Assembly (NCBI RefSeq): GCF_006937785.1
Contig: NZ_SJEE01000027.1
Span: 1 to 64,000, forward strand
DNA: 64,000 nt
Direction of reading: 5' to 3'
Source: Pseudanabaena sp. UWO311
GTDB lineage: Bacteria; Cyanobacteriota; Cyanobacteriia; Pseudanabaenales; Pseudanabaenaceae
Shown: positions 38,701 to 47,289 of the stretch, one piece after another
Layout of the letters: each line of letters starts with the position of its first letter
Numbering within the stretch: the stretch's first letter is position 1
Translations under genes and position numbers: made by a program
Notes under the pieces: model-generated
Told to the model about the DNA's origin: nothing
Database searches by the model: none
What the model saw: the letters and a program-made list of their open reading frames with translations, nothing else

Positions 38701-40881
38701 AATCTGTTCGGATTGGGTTGCCTCTGACCAATGTTGCAGCAATAACTGACCAATGCGATAGTGGGTGGGGTTACACTCCTGTTCAGGGATGAGGGCATAG
38801 GCGGCTTGCTGAATGCGATCGTGTCCGAATTGATAATCTTGAATCAGGATATTGTCATCAAAGGGCGATCGCGCGATCGCAAATCCCTGTTTGATGGCAA
38901 GTTTGAGATCCTCGAAGATATCCTGTGCAGGACGATTTTGGACTAGTGAGAGGGTGCTGAGATCAAACTCTGTACCTAAATAAGCAGCTATTGATAGGAC
39001 TTCCTGCACAGATTTGGGGAGTTTCTGCAATTGCCCAACCATCAGTTCCACCACATTATCGGTGAAACCCATTTGCTCAATTTTGTCTAATTCCCAAACC
39101 CATTCCCCAAAGCTATAATTAAAACTCAGTAAGTTCTCATTGTAGAGAGTTTTGAGAAACTGATTAATAAAAAAAGGATTGCCCTCAGTTTTGCGGATGA
39201 CTAATTCGGCTAAACCTTTGATATTGAGAGTCGGTTGATGCAATGTCTCGGCAATCAATTGCTCGATTTGCTCAATTGCCAATGGTGCTAGCGTAATCCG
39301 TTCTACATTAACTCCTTTATCCTGTAATTGATTAATTATTAAAGTCAGGGGATGACCTGCTGACACTTCATGATCACGATAGGCGGCGATGACCAATAAA
39401 TTTTGAATTTGGCGATCGCCTAACAGCTTTTCCAACAATTCTAGAGTCGCAAGATCCGCCCACTGCATATCATCGAGAAACAGCACTAAAGGATGTTCGG
39501 GGCTACAAAACACTTGGATAAATTGTTGAAATACTAAATGAAATCGGTTTTTAGTTTCAGCCGCGCCTAACATCGGCACGGGCGGCTGAGCACCGATGAT
39601 CAATTCCAGATCAGGAATGATATCTGTGATCACTTTGCCATTGCTACCTAAAGCGACTACTAAGCGATCGCGACATTGTTGCAGTACTGCCTCCGATTCA
39701 CCTAGTAATTGTTTGACTAGCTCCGCGAATGCATGAACTAATGCTGAGTAGGGAATATTACGTTGAAACTGATCGAACTTGCCCGTAATAAAATAGCCGC
39801 GCTTCGCGGTAATCGGTTGATATAGCGATCGCACGACTGCTGATTTACCAAGCCCAGAATAACCTGTGACTAATACTAATTCAGTCTTGTGACTCTCCCT
39901 CTTTACTTCTAATGCTGGAGTCGCAACCCGTTCAAATGATGATAGGAGTTGGCTGATTTCCCGATCGCGCCCATAGAGTTTTTGAGGAATTTGAAATTGA
40001 TCGGGGATATCAAATCTTCCTAGAGTAAATTTTGCGATCGCACCTGTTTTCTCCCATTGCACACAACACTCCTCTAAATCCGCCTTTAATCCCCATGCAC
40101 TTTGATAACGGTCTTCGGCATTTTTTGCCATGAGTTTGTTGACTATCTCCACTGCCATTGATGGAATCTGTCCTTTCTTTATCTCTAATAAAGAATCTGG
40201 CTGTTTGGCAATATGGCAATATATCAACTCCATCGCATCAGAACTTTGGAAAGGTAATCTTCCTGACAATAATTCATAGAAAGTTACTCCTAATGAATAA
40301 AGATCAGTCCGATAGTCTAGCGATCGGTTCATCCGCCCAGTTTGTTCAGGTGAAAGGTAGGGTAATGTCCCCTCTAAAGTGTTTGGAGATTGCAGTACGG
40401 GATTTTCTCGACTGAGTTGGGTAGAGATGCCAAGATCAATCAGTTTGAGTACCTTTGTTTTTGGATTAAAAGCGATATTGGCAGGATTAATATCTTTATG
40501 GATAATTGACTGGCTATGGAGTTGACCTAGGGCATTTGCTAGCTTGAAAGCTAGCATAAAAAATAGATCTAGTGGTAATCCCTGAGAATGTTGTTTTAAT
40601 AATTGAGAAAGAGAAATACCGCCAAAATCTTCTAAAACAATTACGAGGGTTCTTTGCCATTCTTCTAATCTAAAGGCTTTGATTACTTTGGGTAGTTGTA
40701 GATGATATGTAAGATGATATTCTTGGCGATAACGGCGAATTTGTTCTGGGGTTGGATATTCTGTTTTTAAAACTTTGAGGATTACTAATTGACCATCTTC
40801 TATATGTCGAGCATTATATACTTGTGAGCTTTCACCATCATAGATTTGCTTTAATTCTTCGTATTTAGAAAAAATGCTCAT
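35800..40881 (-). CDS. Ser/Thr kinase - AAA ATPase - GAF - diguanylate cyclase fusion
   Basis: A 1693-residue multidomain signalling protein. Residues 10-270: PknB-type kinase with Lys in VILKVLK, a catalytic loop HKDINPANI (for HRDLKPEN) and DLG for DFG (LKLIDLGIS). About 300-620: AAA ATPase with Walker A TGYSGLGKSAVV and LVLFLDDMQWAD. About 640-1290: helical repeats like other cyanobacterial kinase-ATPase sensors. About 1320-1480: GAF. After a coiled coil (EKVAERTAELQSANEELYRL), a GGDEF domain with GGEEF active site and a canonical RxxD inhibitory site (RSADLVARYGGEEF). It should make cyclic di-GMP; the kinase loop changes leave kinase activity uncertain. Confidence 0.92.
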   Translation of the reverse strand: MSIFSKYEELKQIYDGESSQVYNARHIEDGQLVILKVLKTEYPTPEQIRRYRQEYHLTYHLQLPKVIKAFRLEEWQRTLVIVLEDFGGISLSQLLKQHSQGLPLDLFFMLAFKLANALGQLHSQSIIHKDINPANIAFNPKTKVLKLIDLGISTQLSRENPVLQSPNTLEGTLPYLSPEQTGRMNRSLDYRTDLYSLGVTFYELLSGRLPFQSSDAMELIYCHIAKQPDSLLEIKKGQIPSMAVEIVNKLMAKNAEDRYQSAWGLKADLEECCVQWEKTGAIAKFTLGRFDIPDQFQIPQKLYGRDREISQLLSSFERVATPALEVKRESHKTELVLVTGYSGLGKSAVVRSLYQPITAKRGYFITGKFDQFQRNIPYSALVHAFAELVKQLLGESEAVLQQCRDRLVVALGSNGKVITDIIPDLELIIGAQPPVPMLGAAETKNRFHLVFQQFIQVFCSPEHPLVLFLDDMQWADLATLELLEKLLGDRQIQNLLVIAAYRDHEVSAGHPLTLIINQLQDKGVNVERITLAPLAIEQIEQLIAETLHQPTLNIKGLAELVIRKTEGNPFFINQFLKTLYNENLLSFNYSFGEWVWELDKIEQMGFTDNVVELMVGQLQKLPKSVQEVLSIAAYLGTEFDLSTLSLVQNRPAQDIFEDLKLAIKQGFAIARSPFDDNILIQDYQFGHDRIQQAAYALIPEQECNPTHYRIGQLLLQHWSEATQSEQIFTLVKHLNYGIALITNQPERDRLAQLNLLASRKAKLATAYQAAYEYAEVGLGLLDSSSWQEHYAMTLQLHELAAETASLCRKFERMDLYLNTIVHHAKSILDQVPAYFIKIQSLSFQNQFTEAIAISQVILQKLGVQFPEVITSELGLQAIQQIKNLIGDRVIADLGDLPAMRDPEALAMTQIAAMTIPACHILSAPIYPLVMTFQVRLSIQYGNSPRSAFSYAAYGVFLIINLQDIDSAIKFSRLAYHLASKPESKDIRAETLVPIGLFLHHRQFHLHETLPILQEGYQTGLETGKFEHTGYCGYGYCVNAFWSGLAFREIETTVNTYGQQLHYLKQITNANYCEIIKAAIAALLDNPNKVEEHFAQITQTEKLIAESLAANSWLRLFLFYLHRAFLRFLMEELIDANNDITQARSYVTSIVGIICKANFYFYDSLILLATIGNSEVGLKSQYQRIQDNQSQLKFWADHAPMNHLHKWQLVEAEICRVLEQKEQAMELYDLAIAGAKQNQYLQEEALANELAANFYRNWNKLTIARTYMMEARHAYLRWGAIAKVKLLDSQYPQLLHMPVSSSSSSFLHTTLNTLNTLDGRNSGADLDLATVMKASRAIASEIVLEDLVQTLMRILLKNAGAQTGCLLLPIDSPVERSENLAIAIYISGEQANISPNQAINQVLPESVLYYVTRSQESVVLDYATHIGDFTQDPYIQSVHPMSILCYPLINQGNLVGVVYMENQVTIAAFKSNHIEFLQLISGQAAIAITNAQLYAEKMKYTCTLEQKVAERTAELQSANEELYRLATLDGLTQVANRRYFDQQLDQEWHRLKREQLPLSLILFDVDYFKRYNDCYGHQAGDACLIQVAQAAKEGSSRSADLVARYGGEEFVIILPNTDHKGAILIAERIQKSLRDKAIPHERSEVRDIVSISLGISSVIPSSDCSPKMLISTADEALYMAKQQGRDRYIFNSPT

Positions 40882-41234
40882 TGGCTTGCTTAATAAATAG
40901 ATAAATAGTTTAAATATATAGCAATTCTATCGTATTTATAAGATTAAATATGTTGAGAGAGTATTCACTAATATTTAGTTATTGTGCAGCTATTACTGAA
41001 ACTTCTGGGGCGTTCTTGCTTTCAAGTTTAGTAGACTAACCTGATTGAAAACTCTCATTAGTATGTCTGCGTAACTTGCCAGTAGCAATTGCTTGATAAA
41101 GATCAGCATAAGCTTGAAATTCAAAAATGTATAAACAAATGATTCCCGACTTTTTCGGCGCGATCGCAGATAGCTTTTACCAGCCATACAAAAAGTTGGG
41201 AATCTGGGCATTTACAAGTTAGTTACTTTTGTTC
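40882..41234. other. Intergenic region with possible decayed gene
   Basis: The first ~100 bases are the AT-rich upstream region of the signalling gene. On the minus strand 40979-41125 reads FEFQAYADLYQAIATGKLRR...NAPEVSVIAAQ with one internal TAG, followed upstream by coding-like text in other frames. This looks like the tail of a frameshifted gene of unknown family. No other element was recognised. Confidence 0.35.
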
Positions 41235-41590
41235 AAATAAAAAGCGGCAAAAGAATCAATTACGGGCTTCAGCCTTTGACGAATGGGTGATTAACCTTGA
41301 TAGCGGTTCCGCAACTCGCAGAAAACTTACTCAATTTATCAAACGCATGGTCGAGTTATCCCAAAAGATTGACTTAAAAATTCGTCTAGTTTACTATCCC
41401 TTTTATCCATCAAAAATAATCCTATTAAACGCTGCTGGGCTGCTCTATCGCTTTCATTGCTATAGAAAATTATTGGCATGGTACGATTCTAGATTAAGTT
41501 AATGTTGCTGTAAGGTGAGCTAGTAAAATGTTTGGCAACATTCTGATACTTTACCCAAATGGAATATAACCATTGTTCCTAATTGATTGG
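41235..41590 (+). pseudogene. Degraded transposase fragment
   Basis: One frame gives AFDEWVINLDSGSATRRKLT and QKIDLKIRLVYYPFYPSK; after a +1 shift it continues NPIKRCWAAL, then ENYWHGTILD and VNVAVR / ASKMF in broken frames with stops. The order (substrate loop, YYPPYxSKxNPIERxW, WxGTxLD...A..WA..M) is that of ISAzo13-like DDE transposases. It is a relic with several frameshifts; ends of the parent IS were not found. Confidence 0.65.
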
Positions 41591-41630
41591 CATCTTATTT
41601 CCTCGCAAGTCCATTTCTGACGACAGTCTA

Positions 41631-42127
41631 TTACTAACGATTTACCACAACTTTATTGGAATGCAAATACAGATGTGCTCTGTCTTAAAGATGCTGTTAC
41701 CCATGTCTTAAATCATGGCTATTCGCATCATATTCAAAGACTGATGGTTCTGAGCAACTTTAGCAATCTCACAAACACAGATCCGCGTCAGCTAAATCAT
41801 TGGTTTTGGCTTGCCTATATCGATGCTTACGAATGGGTTGAACTTCCTAATGTCATAGGCATGTCTACCTTTGCAGATGGTGGCATACTTGCATCAAAAC
41901 CTTATATCTCAGGTGGTAGTTACATCAATAAAATGAGTAACTGCTGCTCACAATGCAAATATGATGTGAAGCAAAAGACAGGCAGCTGCGCTTGTCCATT
42001 TAATTATTTATATTGGAATTTCGTTGATCAGCATCGTGATAGCTTTGCTGAGAATGGAAGAGTGTCGCTAATGACTAATGTTTATGAAAAGAAAAGTGAA
42101 GACTAAAAGCAGGCTATTCGGGAATCA
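41631..42127 (+). pseudogene. Truncated second copy of the Fe-S photolyase 3' end
   Basis: Bases 41631-42127 repeat 35240-35736. The frame is open from 41675 (GTG) to 42106 and retains the CSQC...CAC cluster motif, but the N-terminal 350 residues are missing and the 3' end stops early because a GAAGAT became GAAGAC-TAA. It is therefore not a functional photolyase. It starts directly after transposase debris. Confidence 0.85.
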
Positions 42128-42316
42128 TCAATTCATTTCACAAAGAATCTAAAACGTAGGTATTATGAATAAGCCTTAATGTTTGTAGTGACGGAAGCGC
42201 AGCAAACCTCAAAATTGCTAGTCTATTTCTCAAAAATTAAGACTATGCTCATACTGAGCATAGTCAGATAAAATCATCCAGTTTCAGGGAGTTTAACTGA
42301 GAGAGAAGAAATGAAG

Positions 42317-42385
42317 TAACTTATGTATAACTTGATTTGTAACTTATGTATAACTTAATTTGTAACATATGTATAACTTAACTTG
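42317..42385. repeat. Three tandem 23-bp direct repeats
   Basis: TAACTTATGTATAACTTGATTTG, with two further copies that differ at one to three positions, is head-to-tail with no spacer. It lies 350 bases before the first gene of the sugar/NRPS cluster, so it may be a regulator binding array or simple slippage repeat. There are no unique spacers, so it is not CRISPR. Confidence 0.85.
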
Positions 42386-42738
42386 TGTTCTTTCAGTTTA
42401 TAGTCGTATAATATTATAAATTTAAAGCTTAAAATTCACACAATTCATACAATAGAGGCAAGAGTAAATATTAGAATAGTTTTTGATAAAGTAATCTGTA
42501 ATTAGACTTGTTGGATAATAACAATTAAAATTACTGAAATCGTTGCCCAGATAGATTCTTAAAGATTTTAAGTCTATAGTGCTAAAACTCTGCCCAAACT
42601 GGTTTTCAAGGCTTTTAGAGCTTATTGCTCAACAAGTCTATTGATTACCTGTCATATAAAATTACTGCAGGGATTAATTAGTTTGTTTCTAATCATCCTA
42701 AAAACTACCAGACAATCAGCTCTCTAATTATTAAAGTT
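42386..42738. other. AT-rich upstream region of the sugar/NRPS cluster
   Basis: A 350-base non-coding stretch. It contains the inverted-repeat element at 42503-42640 and the promoter region of the GT2 gene. No start signals stronger than its own were seen. Confidence 0.5.
42503..42640. mobile_element. 138-bp element with 11-bp inverted ends
   Basis: TAGACTTGTTG at 42503 is matched by CAACAAGTCTA at 42630-42640. The termini resemble those of IS5-type elements; the interior has no coding capacity. A MITE derived from such an IS is likely. No second copy was seen here. Confidence 0.5.
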
Positions 42739-43881
42739 ATGACTTCCTCTAAGACCTTAGAATTAGATACATCCTCATCCTCTGAATCTCATGTTGAAAA
42801 AGACACATCACTGCCAAGTGATGCAACATTTTTATCTGAAAAGCCACTAGTCTCATTGATTGTTCCAGCTTACAATGAGTCATCTATTATTGAAGCAAAT
42901 CTGGCAATTCTTTGTGAGTATATGCAGTCCCTAGAGGCTAATTACCAATGGGAGATGATTATCATTAACGATGGAAGCAGAGATGACACTCACGCAAAGG
43001 CGTTAGAATTTGCTAAGAGTAGAGACAACATTTTGGTACTACATCATCGCATTAACTTTGGGCTTGGTCAGTCTTTAAAATATGGTTTCAAGAATTGTCA
43101 AGGAGATTACATTGTTGTTGTTGATTTAGACTTGAGTTACTCAGTCGATCATATTGGTGACATGTTAGATCGGATTGTCAAAACTCAAGCTCGAATAGTC
43201 GTAGCTTCACCATATATGCGTGGTGGTTCTATTTCTAATGTGCCTTGGTTACGAAAAACTCTGAGCATCTGGGCTAATCGATTTCTATCTTTTACTGACA
43301 AGCGTAGTCTGGCAACCTTAACTGGGATGGTCAGAGTTTATGATGCTAGATTTTTGAAAAAAATCAATCTTAGATCGAAAGGAATGGACATCAATCCAGA
43401 AATCATTCATAAAGCAAGACTTTTGGGTGCGAGGGTTGAAGAAATTCCCGCTCATCTTTGTTGGTTACCCCAGAAAGCGAATGAGGTCAAAAGAATCTCT
43501 AGTATGAAGATTGGTTGGCAGATAGTTGATGTTTTGCTATCTGGATTTTTATTTAGACCTGTAATATTCTTTCTCATTCCCAGTCTCATATTGTTTTTAC
43601 TTTCAATCTATGCCAACTTTTATGCATTTTTAAGATCTTGGTCTAATTACAAAGATCTAGCATCGTATCAGCAATTTCCAGATTTTACCGAAGCTATTGC
43701 AATGGCATACAATCAATCACCTCACACCTTTTTTATTGGTGGTGTGACACTGATTTTAGCTATTCAAATGTTTAGCTTAGGTACTTTATCTATGCAGAGC
43801 AAAAAATATTTTGAAGAAATATTTTTTCTTGCCTCTTCTATCTATGAAAAAAAGCAAAATGATAGTAGTACTGAGAACTAG
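42739..43881 (+). CDS. GT2 polyprenyl-phosphate glycosyltransferase, membrane-bound
   Basis: A 380-residue family-2 glycosyltransferase. Residues 35-270 form the GT-A domain: SLIVPAYNESSIIEANLAIL, IIINDGSRDDT, the acceptor-binding RINFGLGQSLKYGFKNCQGD and the catalytic VVDLDLS. Two hydrophobic segments follow (about 270-300 and 325-355), the layout of dolichyl/undecaprenyl-phosphate sugar transferases such as ArnC, GtrB and DPM1. It should move a nucleotide-activated sugar onto a lipid carrier at the inner membrane. It is first in the cluster to 57542, all on one strand. Confidence 0.85.
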   Translation: MTSSKTLELDTSSSSESHVEKDTSLPSDATFLSEKPLVSLIVPAYNESSIIEANLAILCEYMQSLEANYQWEMIIINDGSRDDTHAKALEFAKSRDNILVLHHRINFGLGQSLKYGFKNCQGDYIVVVDLDLSYSVDHIGDMLDRIVKTQARIVVASPYMRGGSISNVPWLRKTLSIWANRFLSFTDKRSLATLTGMVRVYDARFLKKINLRSKGMDINPEIIHKARLLGARVEEIPAHLCWLPQKANEVKRISSMKIGWQIVDVLLSGFLFRPVIFFLIPSLILFLLSIYANFYAFLRSWSNYKDLASYQQFPDFTEAIAMAYNQSPHTFFIGGVTLILAIQMFSLGTLSMQSKKYFEEIFFLASSIYEKKQNDSSTEN

Positions 43882-44060
43882 TCTAATATCAAAGACATGG
43901 CTAATTGACATGCCTTTATATTGGTAGCTGTAATTTTTGATAGCTCTGAAAACCTCGTAGTAACTAAGTCTTGCCATTCTTGATATTTTGGCTGATTGCT
44001 GAAATAGGGCAGAATATCTCTGAACTTGGAATTACGTCTTAAGCTATTAAGATCACACAA
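43878..44060 (-). CDS. Possible relic ORF opposite the cluster
   Basis: A TTG-started 60-codon frame on the minus strand with protein-like composition (SLRRNSKFRDILPYFSNQPK; WQDLVTTRF). It fills the gap between the GT2 and aminotransferase genes and resembles the tail of a larger protein. I cannot assign a family; it may be chance. Confidence 0.25.
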   Translation of the reverse strand: MCDLNSLRRNSKFRDILPYFSNQPKYQEWQDLVTTRFSELSKITATNIKACQLAMSLILD

Positions 44061-44161
44061 ATCAAGGGTTTACTTTTCATCTATGTAAGTTTTACTTGTT
44101 TTGTAACATCAACACCTTATTTGTTTTCGAGAAATAACTTTTTTAAGGAGCATCATTTAAA

Positions 44162-45394
44162 ATGACTGAATCTGCATCAACTCTCAACAAGATGATTCAA
44201 TTACCCTCTGACCAAGATGCGTCTGGACGTACTCTCGGCGCAGAAGAAATCAAGCTACTGTCTGAAGCTATTCATAGCGGTACACTCACTAGCACAAAAG
44301 GAAATTTTGTTAAAACGCTTGAAGAAAAGTTTGCCGCTTTAATTGGTGTTAAATACGCTTATGCATGTTCTTCGGGGTCAGGTGCAATTCATACCGCGAT
44401 ATGTGCTGTTGATCCTGAGCCTGGTGATGAAATTATCACCACTTCAATTACTGATATGGGAGCTTTGACTCCTATTCTCTACCAAGGCGCTATTCCTGTA
44501 TTCGCTGATGTCGATCCCAAAACTTGGAATGTCACGGCTGAGTCGATTGAGGCTTGCCTAAGCGATCGCACTAAGGCGATCATTGTCACACATCTATTCG
44601 GCAATCCTTGCAACATGACAGAGATTGTCGAACTAGCAGAATCACGCGGCATTCCTATTATCGAAGACTGCGCTCAGTCATTTCTCGCTGAGCATAATGG
44701 GACAAAAGTTGGGGCGATCGGTTCAATTGGATGCTTTAGTCTGCAACAAGGTAAGCACATTACCACTGGAGAAGGCGGGATTGTCACCACTAATGACGAA
44801 GCTTTTGCACGGCGTATGTTTCTATTCGTAAACAAGGCTTGGGGCTATGGAGATCCCCAACCCGATCATTATTTCCTCGCTCTCAATGGTCGGATGTGTG
44901 AGTTGCAAGGAGCCGTAGCAGTTGCCCAGCTTGCAAAGTTAGAAGGAATTGTTAAGAGTCGTCAAGTTGCTGCTGACAAGTTGACAGCTAAGTTGCAAGG
45001 ACTAGATGGAATTGCAACTCCTCTGATTGATCCCAGAAACACCCATGTTTATTGGAAGTATTGCCTGAGCGTCGATAGCGCAAAAATTGCGGATGGAGCT
45101 GTCGGTTTAGCGAAAAGTTTGAAACCGAAAGGAATTTTCTCAGCACCACGCTATATCCAAAAGCCAGCTTTCATGTGCGAGATTTTCCAAAAACAGCGCA
45201 CATTTGGCAATTCTCGCTTCCCATTTACTTTAGCTAGACCTGAAGCAGTGGATTATGATGCCGCAAAATTTGCTGGGACTTATGCTGGACTAGAAGCTGT
45301 GTTGGTTTTACCTTGGAATGAGCGTTACACCGATGAGCATATCGATTATATTGCTGATGCAATTCACGAATCTGTTAAACAACTGAGCATTTAA
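44162..45394 (+). CDS. DegT/DnrJ/EryC1/StrS-family sugar aminotransferase
   Basis: A 410-residue PLP enzyme that aminates a keto sugar nucleotide (as ArnB, WecE or QdtB do). It shows the family order: substrate loop ALIGVKYAYACSSGSGAIHT, PLP phosphate-binding TSITDMGALTPI, Asp in PIIEDCAQSFLAE, Schiff-base Lys in GKHITTGEGGIVTTND (near residue 198) and ALNGRMCELQGAVAVAQL. Preceded by a good AAGGAGCATC ribosome-binding site. It should act with the downstream oxidoreductase and acyltransferase to make an N-acylated amino sugar. Confidence 0.93.
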   Translation: MTESASTLNKMIQLPSDQDASGRTLGAEEIKLLSEAIHSGTLTSTKGNFVKTLEEKFAALIGVKYAYACSSGSGAIHTAICAVDPEPGDEIITTSITDMGALTPILYQGAIPVFADVDPKTWNVTAESIEACLSDRTKAIIVTHLFGNPCNMTEIVELAESRGIPIIEDCAQSFLAEHNGTKVGAIGSIGCFSLQQGKHITTGEGGIVTTNDEAFARRMFLFVNKAWGYGDPQPDHYFLALNGRMCELQGAVAVAQLAKLEGIVKSRQVAADKLTAKLQGLDGIATPLIDPRNTHVYWKYCLSVDSAKIADGAVGLAKSLKPKGIFSAPRYIQKPAFMCEIFQKQRTFGNSRFPFTLARPEAVDYDAAKFAGTYAGLEAVLVLPWNERYTDEHIDYIADAIHESVKQLSI

Positions 45395-45431
45395 TGTTGT
45401 GTATTAGGGATTAGATATCTCGTTAAATTCA

Positions 45432-45482
45432 AATAATTTTTGAAAAGCTCTATCTAATTTAGAAAGCTTTTCAAAAATTATT
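45432..45482. terminator. Hairpin inside the cluster
   Basis: 18-base perfect arms AATAATTTTTGAAAAGCT / complement with a 15-base loop, in the 132-base gap between aminotransferase and oxidoreductase. It could be an attenuator or an mRNA end stabiliser. Confidence 0.6.
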
Positions 45483-45526
45483 CTTGCTTTACAAACTAAA
45501 TAATTTAAAGTTAAACAGAAATAATC

Positions 45527-46564
45527 ATGTCAACTGCAAAATTGAGATTTGGTCTAATTGGTGCTGGCGCGATCGCGCAATCTTACGTCCAAGCGTTTGA
45601 GAGTAGTGATATTGCCCAACTTGTAGGTATTGCCGATGTGGATCTTCCCAGAGCACAGTCTTTAGCAGAGCGTTTAGGATGTCAGAGTTTCTCCTCCTAC
45701 GAAGAATTGCTAAATGGCTTTGAGATTGAAGCCGCAATCATTTGTACTCCTCCAATTACCCATTTGGAAGTTAGTCGATACCTACTAGAGCGCAAAATTC
45801 ATGTTCTTTGTGAAAAACCACTGAGCGTCAACTCAGCCAGTGCCAAGCTAATGCTTGAAGCTGCAAAACAGGCTGGTGTGATTTTGACAATGGCTTCTAA
45901 GTTCCGCTATGTAGAAGATGTGATTCATGCTAAGCAGATTGTTTCGTCAGGCATTCTAGGCGAAATTGTCCTGTTTGAGAATGCTTTCACAGGTCGCGTT
46001 GATATGAGCAAGCGGTGGAACTCTCAACCACAAATCAGCGGTGGTGGCGTTCTAATTGACAACGGTACGCATTCTGTTGATATTATGCGGTATTTTCTTG
46101 GCACTCTGGCTGAGATTCAAGTTGTTGAGGGCAAACGCATTCAAGGCTTGGAGGTTGAGGACACCGTGCAGATTTTTGTGAAGAGTGCAAGTGGTGTACG
46201 TGGAAATATTGACCTCTCTTGGAGTATCAATAAAGAGCTAGATAGCTATATCCGTATATATGGCTCTCAAGGCACAATTTCTGTCGGTTGGAAGGAATCT
46301 AAATATCGCCAAGCTTCCAGTCCTGATTGGATTGTATTTGGTAAAGGCTATAACAAAGTCCAAGCATTTCGCAGCCAGATTGAGAATTTCACCAAGGCAA
46401 TTAGAGGTGAAGAATCACTGATTATTACTGCTGAAGATGGACTAGCCTCCGTAGAAGCTATTGAATCAGCCTACGCTGCCATGATGCAAACTAGTTGGAC
46501 TCCGATCTCTCGCAAAATGTACGGTTTGCAAAGCAACGAAGCTGCTTCTGTAGTTGTGGGGTAA
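45527..46564 (+). CDS. Gfo/Idh/MocA-family sugar dehydrogenase
   Basis: A 345-residue NAD(P)-dependent oxidoreductase. The N-terminal Rossmann domain starts LRFGLIGAGAIAQSYVQAFE; HVLCEKPLSVNSASAKLMLE holds the conserved Lys (EKP motif, near 91), and the C-terminal domain has the DNGTHSVDIMRYFLG segment with the proton-relay His. In sugar clusters such enzymes oxidise a UDP- or dTDP-sugar so that the DegT partner can aminate it. It is followed by the acyltransferase with a five-base gap. Confidence 0.9.
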   Translation: MSTAKLRFGLIGAGAIAQSYVQAFESSDIAQLVGIADVDLPRAQSLAERLGCQSFSSYEELLNGFEIEAAIICTPPITHLEVSRYLLERKIHVLCEKPLSVNSASAKLMLEAAKQAGVILTMASKFRYVEDVIHAKQIVSSGILGEIVLFENAFTGRVDMSKRWNSQPQISGGGVLIDNGTHSVDIMRYFLGTLAEIQVVEGKRIQGLEVEDTVQIFVKSASGVRGNIDLSWSINKELDSYIRIYGSQGTISVGWKESKYRQASSPDWIVFGKGYNKVQAFRSQIENFTKAIRGEESLIITAEDGLASVEAIESAYAAMMQTSWTPISRKMYGLQSNEAASVVVG

Positions 46565-46568
46565 ATAT

Positions 46569-47195
46569 ATGACGGTTCGTATCCATCCTTCGGCGATCGT
46601 CGAGGATAACGTTAGCATAGGTGAAGGCAGTTCCATTTGGGACAGCGTTCACATTCGCCACTCAACCCAAATTGGCGAAGAATGTATCGTCGGTGAAAAG
46701 ACCTACATTGCCTATGGTGTCAAAATTGGCGATCGCGTCAAGATTAATGCCTTTGTATATATTTGCAATGCTGTCACCATCGAAGATGGCGTGATGATTA
46801 GTGCAGGTACTATTTTCACAAATGATCGCTTCCCCAGAGCAACCACCAGCGATCTAAAGAAACTCCGACCTTCCGATCCTGATGAGCATACGCTCCCAAC
46901 TCTTGTCCAAGCAGGTGCAACAATTGGCGCAGGCTGTACAATTGGCAATGATCTCACGATCGGACGCTTTGCTATGATTGGCATGGGTTCTTTGGTCACT
47001 AAGTCTGTACCTGATTTCCATTTAGTGATCGGGCATCCCGCTAAGTCAGTCGGTTGTGTCTGTCGTTGCGGTCAGCTACTAAGGCGTTTTCCTGTTGAGG
47101 GAAATGTAGATGAGTCAGAAATAGCCTGCTCGGCATGTGGTTTGAAGTATGAGATCAAAGAATGTAAGGTTATAGAACTGGCTCATCCTTGCTAA
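46569..47195 (+). CDS. Hexapeptide-repeat sugar N-acyltransferase with zinc-ribbon tail
   Basis: A 208-residue left-handed beta-helix acyltransferase, like WlbB and related sugar-amine N-acetyltransferases. It begins MTVRIHPSAIVEDNVSIGEG and has hexapeptide repeats to about residue 150 (GAGCTIGNDLTIGRFAMIGM), ending in the typical LVIGHPAKSVG. The last ~55 residues add an unusual zinc-ribbon-like tail: CVCRCGQ, then CSACG and a final Cys-containing segment. The frame is open five codons upstream, but ATG 46569 fits the family. It should acylate the amino group set by the DegT enzyme. Confidence 0.88.
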   Translation: MTVRIHPSAIVEDNVSIGEGSSIWDSVHIRHSTQIGEECIVGEKTYIAYGVKIGDRVKINAFVYICNAVTIEDGVMISAGTIFTNDRFPRATTSDLKKLRPSDPDEHTLPTLVQAGATIGAGCTIGNDLTIGRFAMIGMGSLVTKSVPDFHLVIGHPAKSVGCVCRCGQLLRRFPVEGNVDESEIACSACGLKYEIKECKVIELAHPC

Positions 47196-47289
47196 GTTAA
47201 GCTGAATTTAAATATTTGGGTGATATGGTAGCTCTCATCCGAATATCCTGTTATATCTTGAATTAAATAAAATAGCAAATTGACGACCT

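Noticed and set aside
41675-42106. A second functional photolyase-like gene
   Set aside because: It lacks two thirds of the protein and is a duplicate of the neighbouring gene's end.
42317-42385. CRISPR array
   Set aside because: The three 23-bp repeats are contiguous with no spacers, and no cas gene is in the window.
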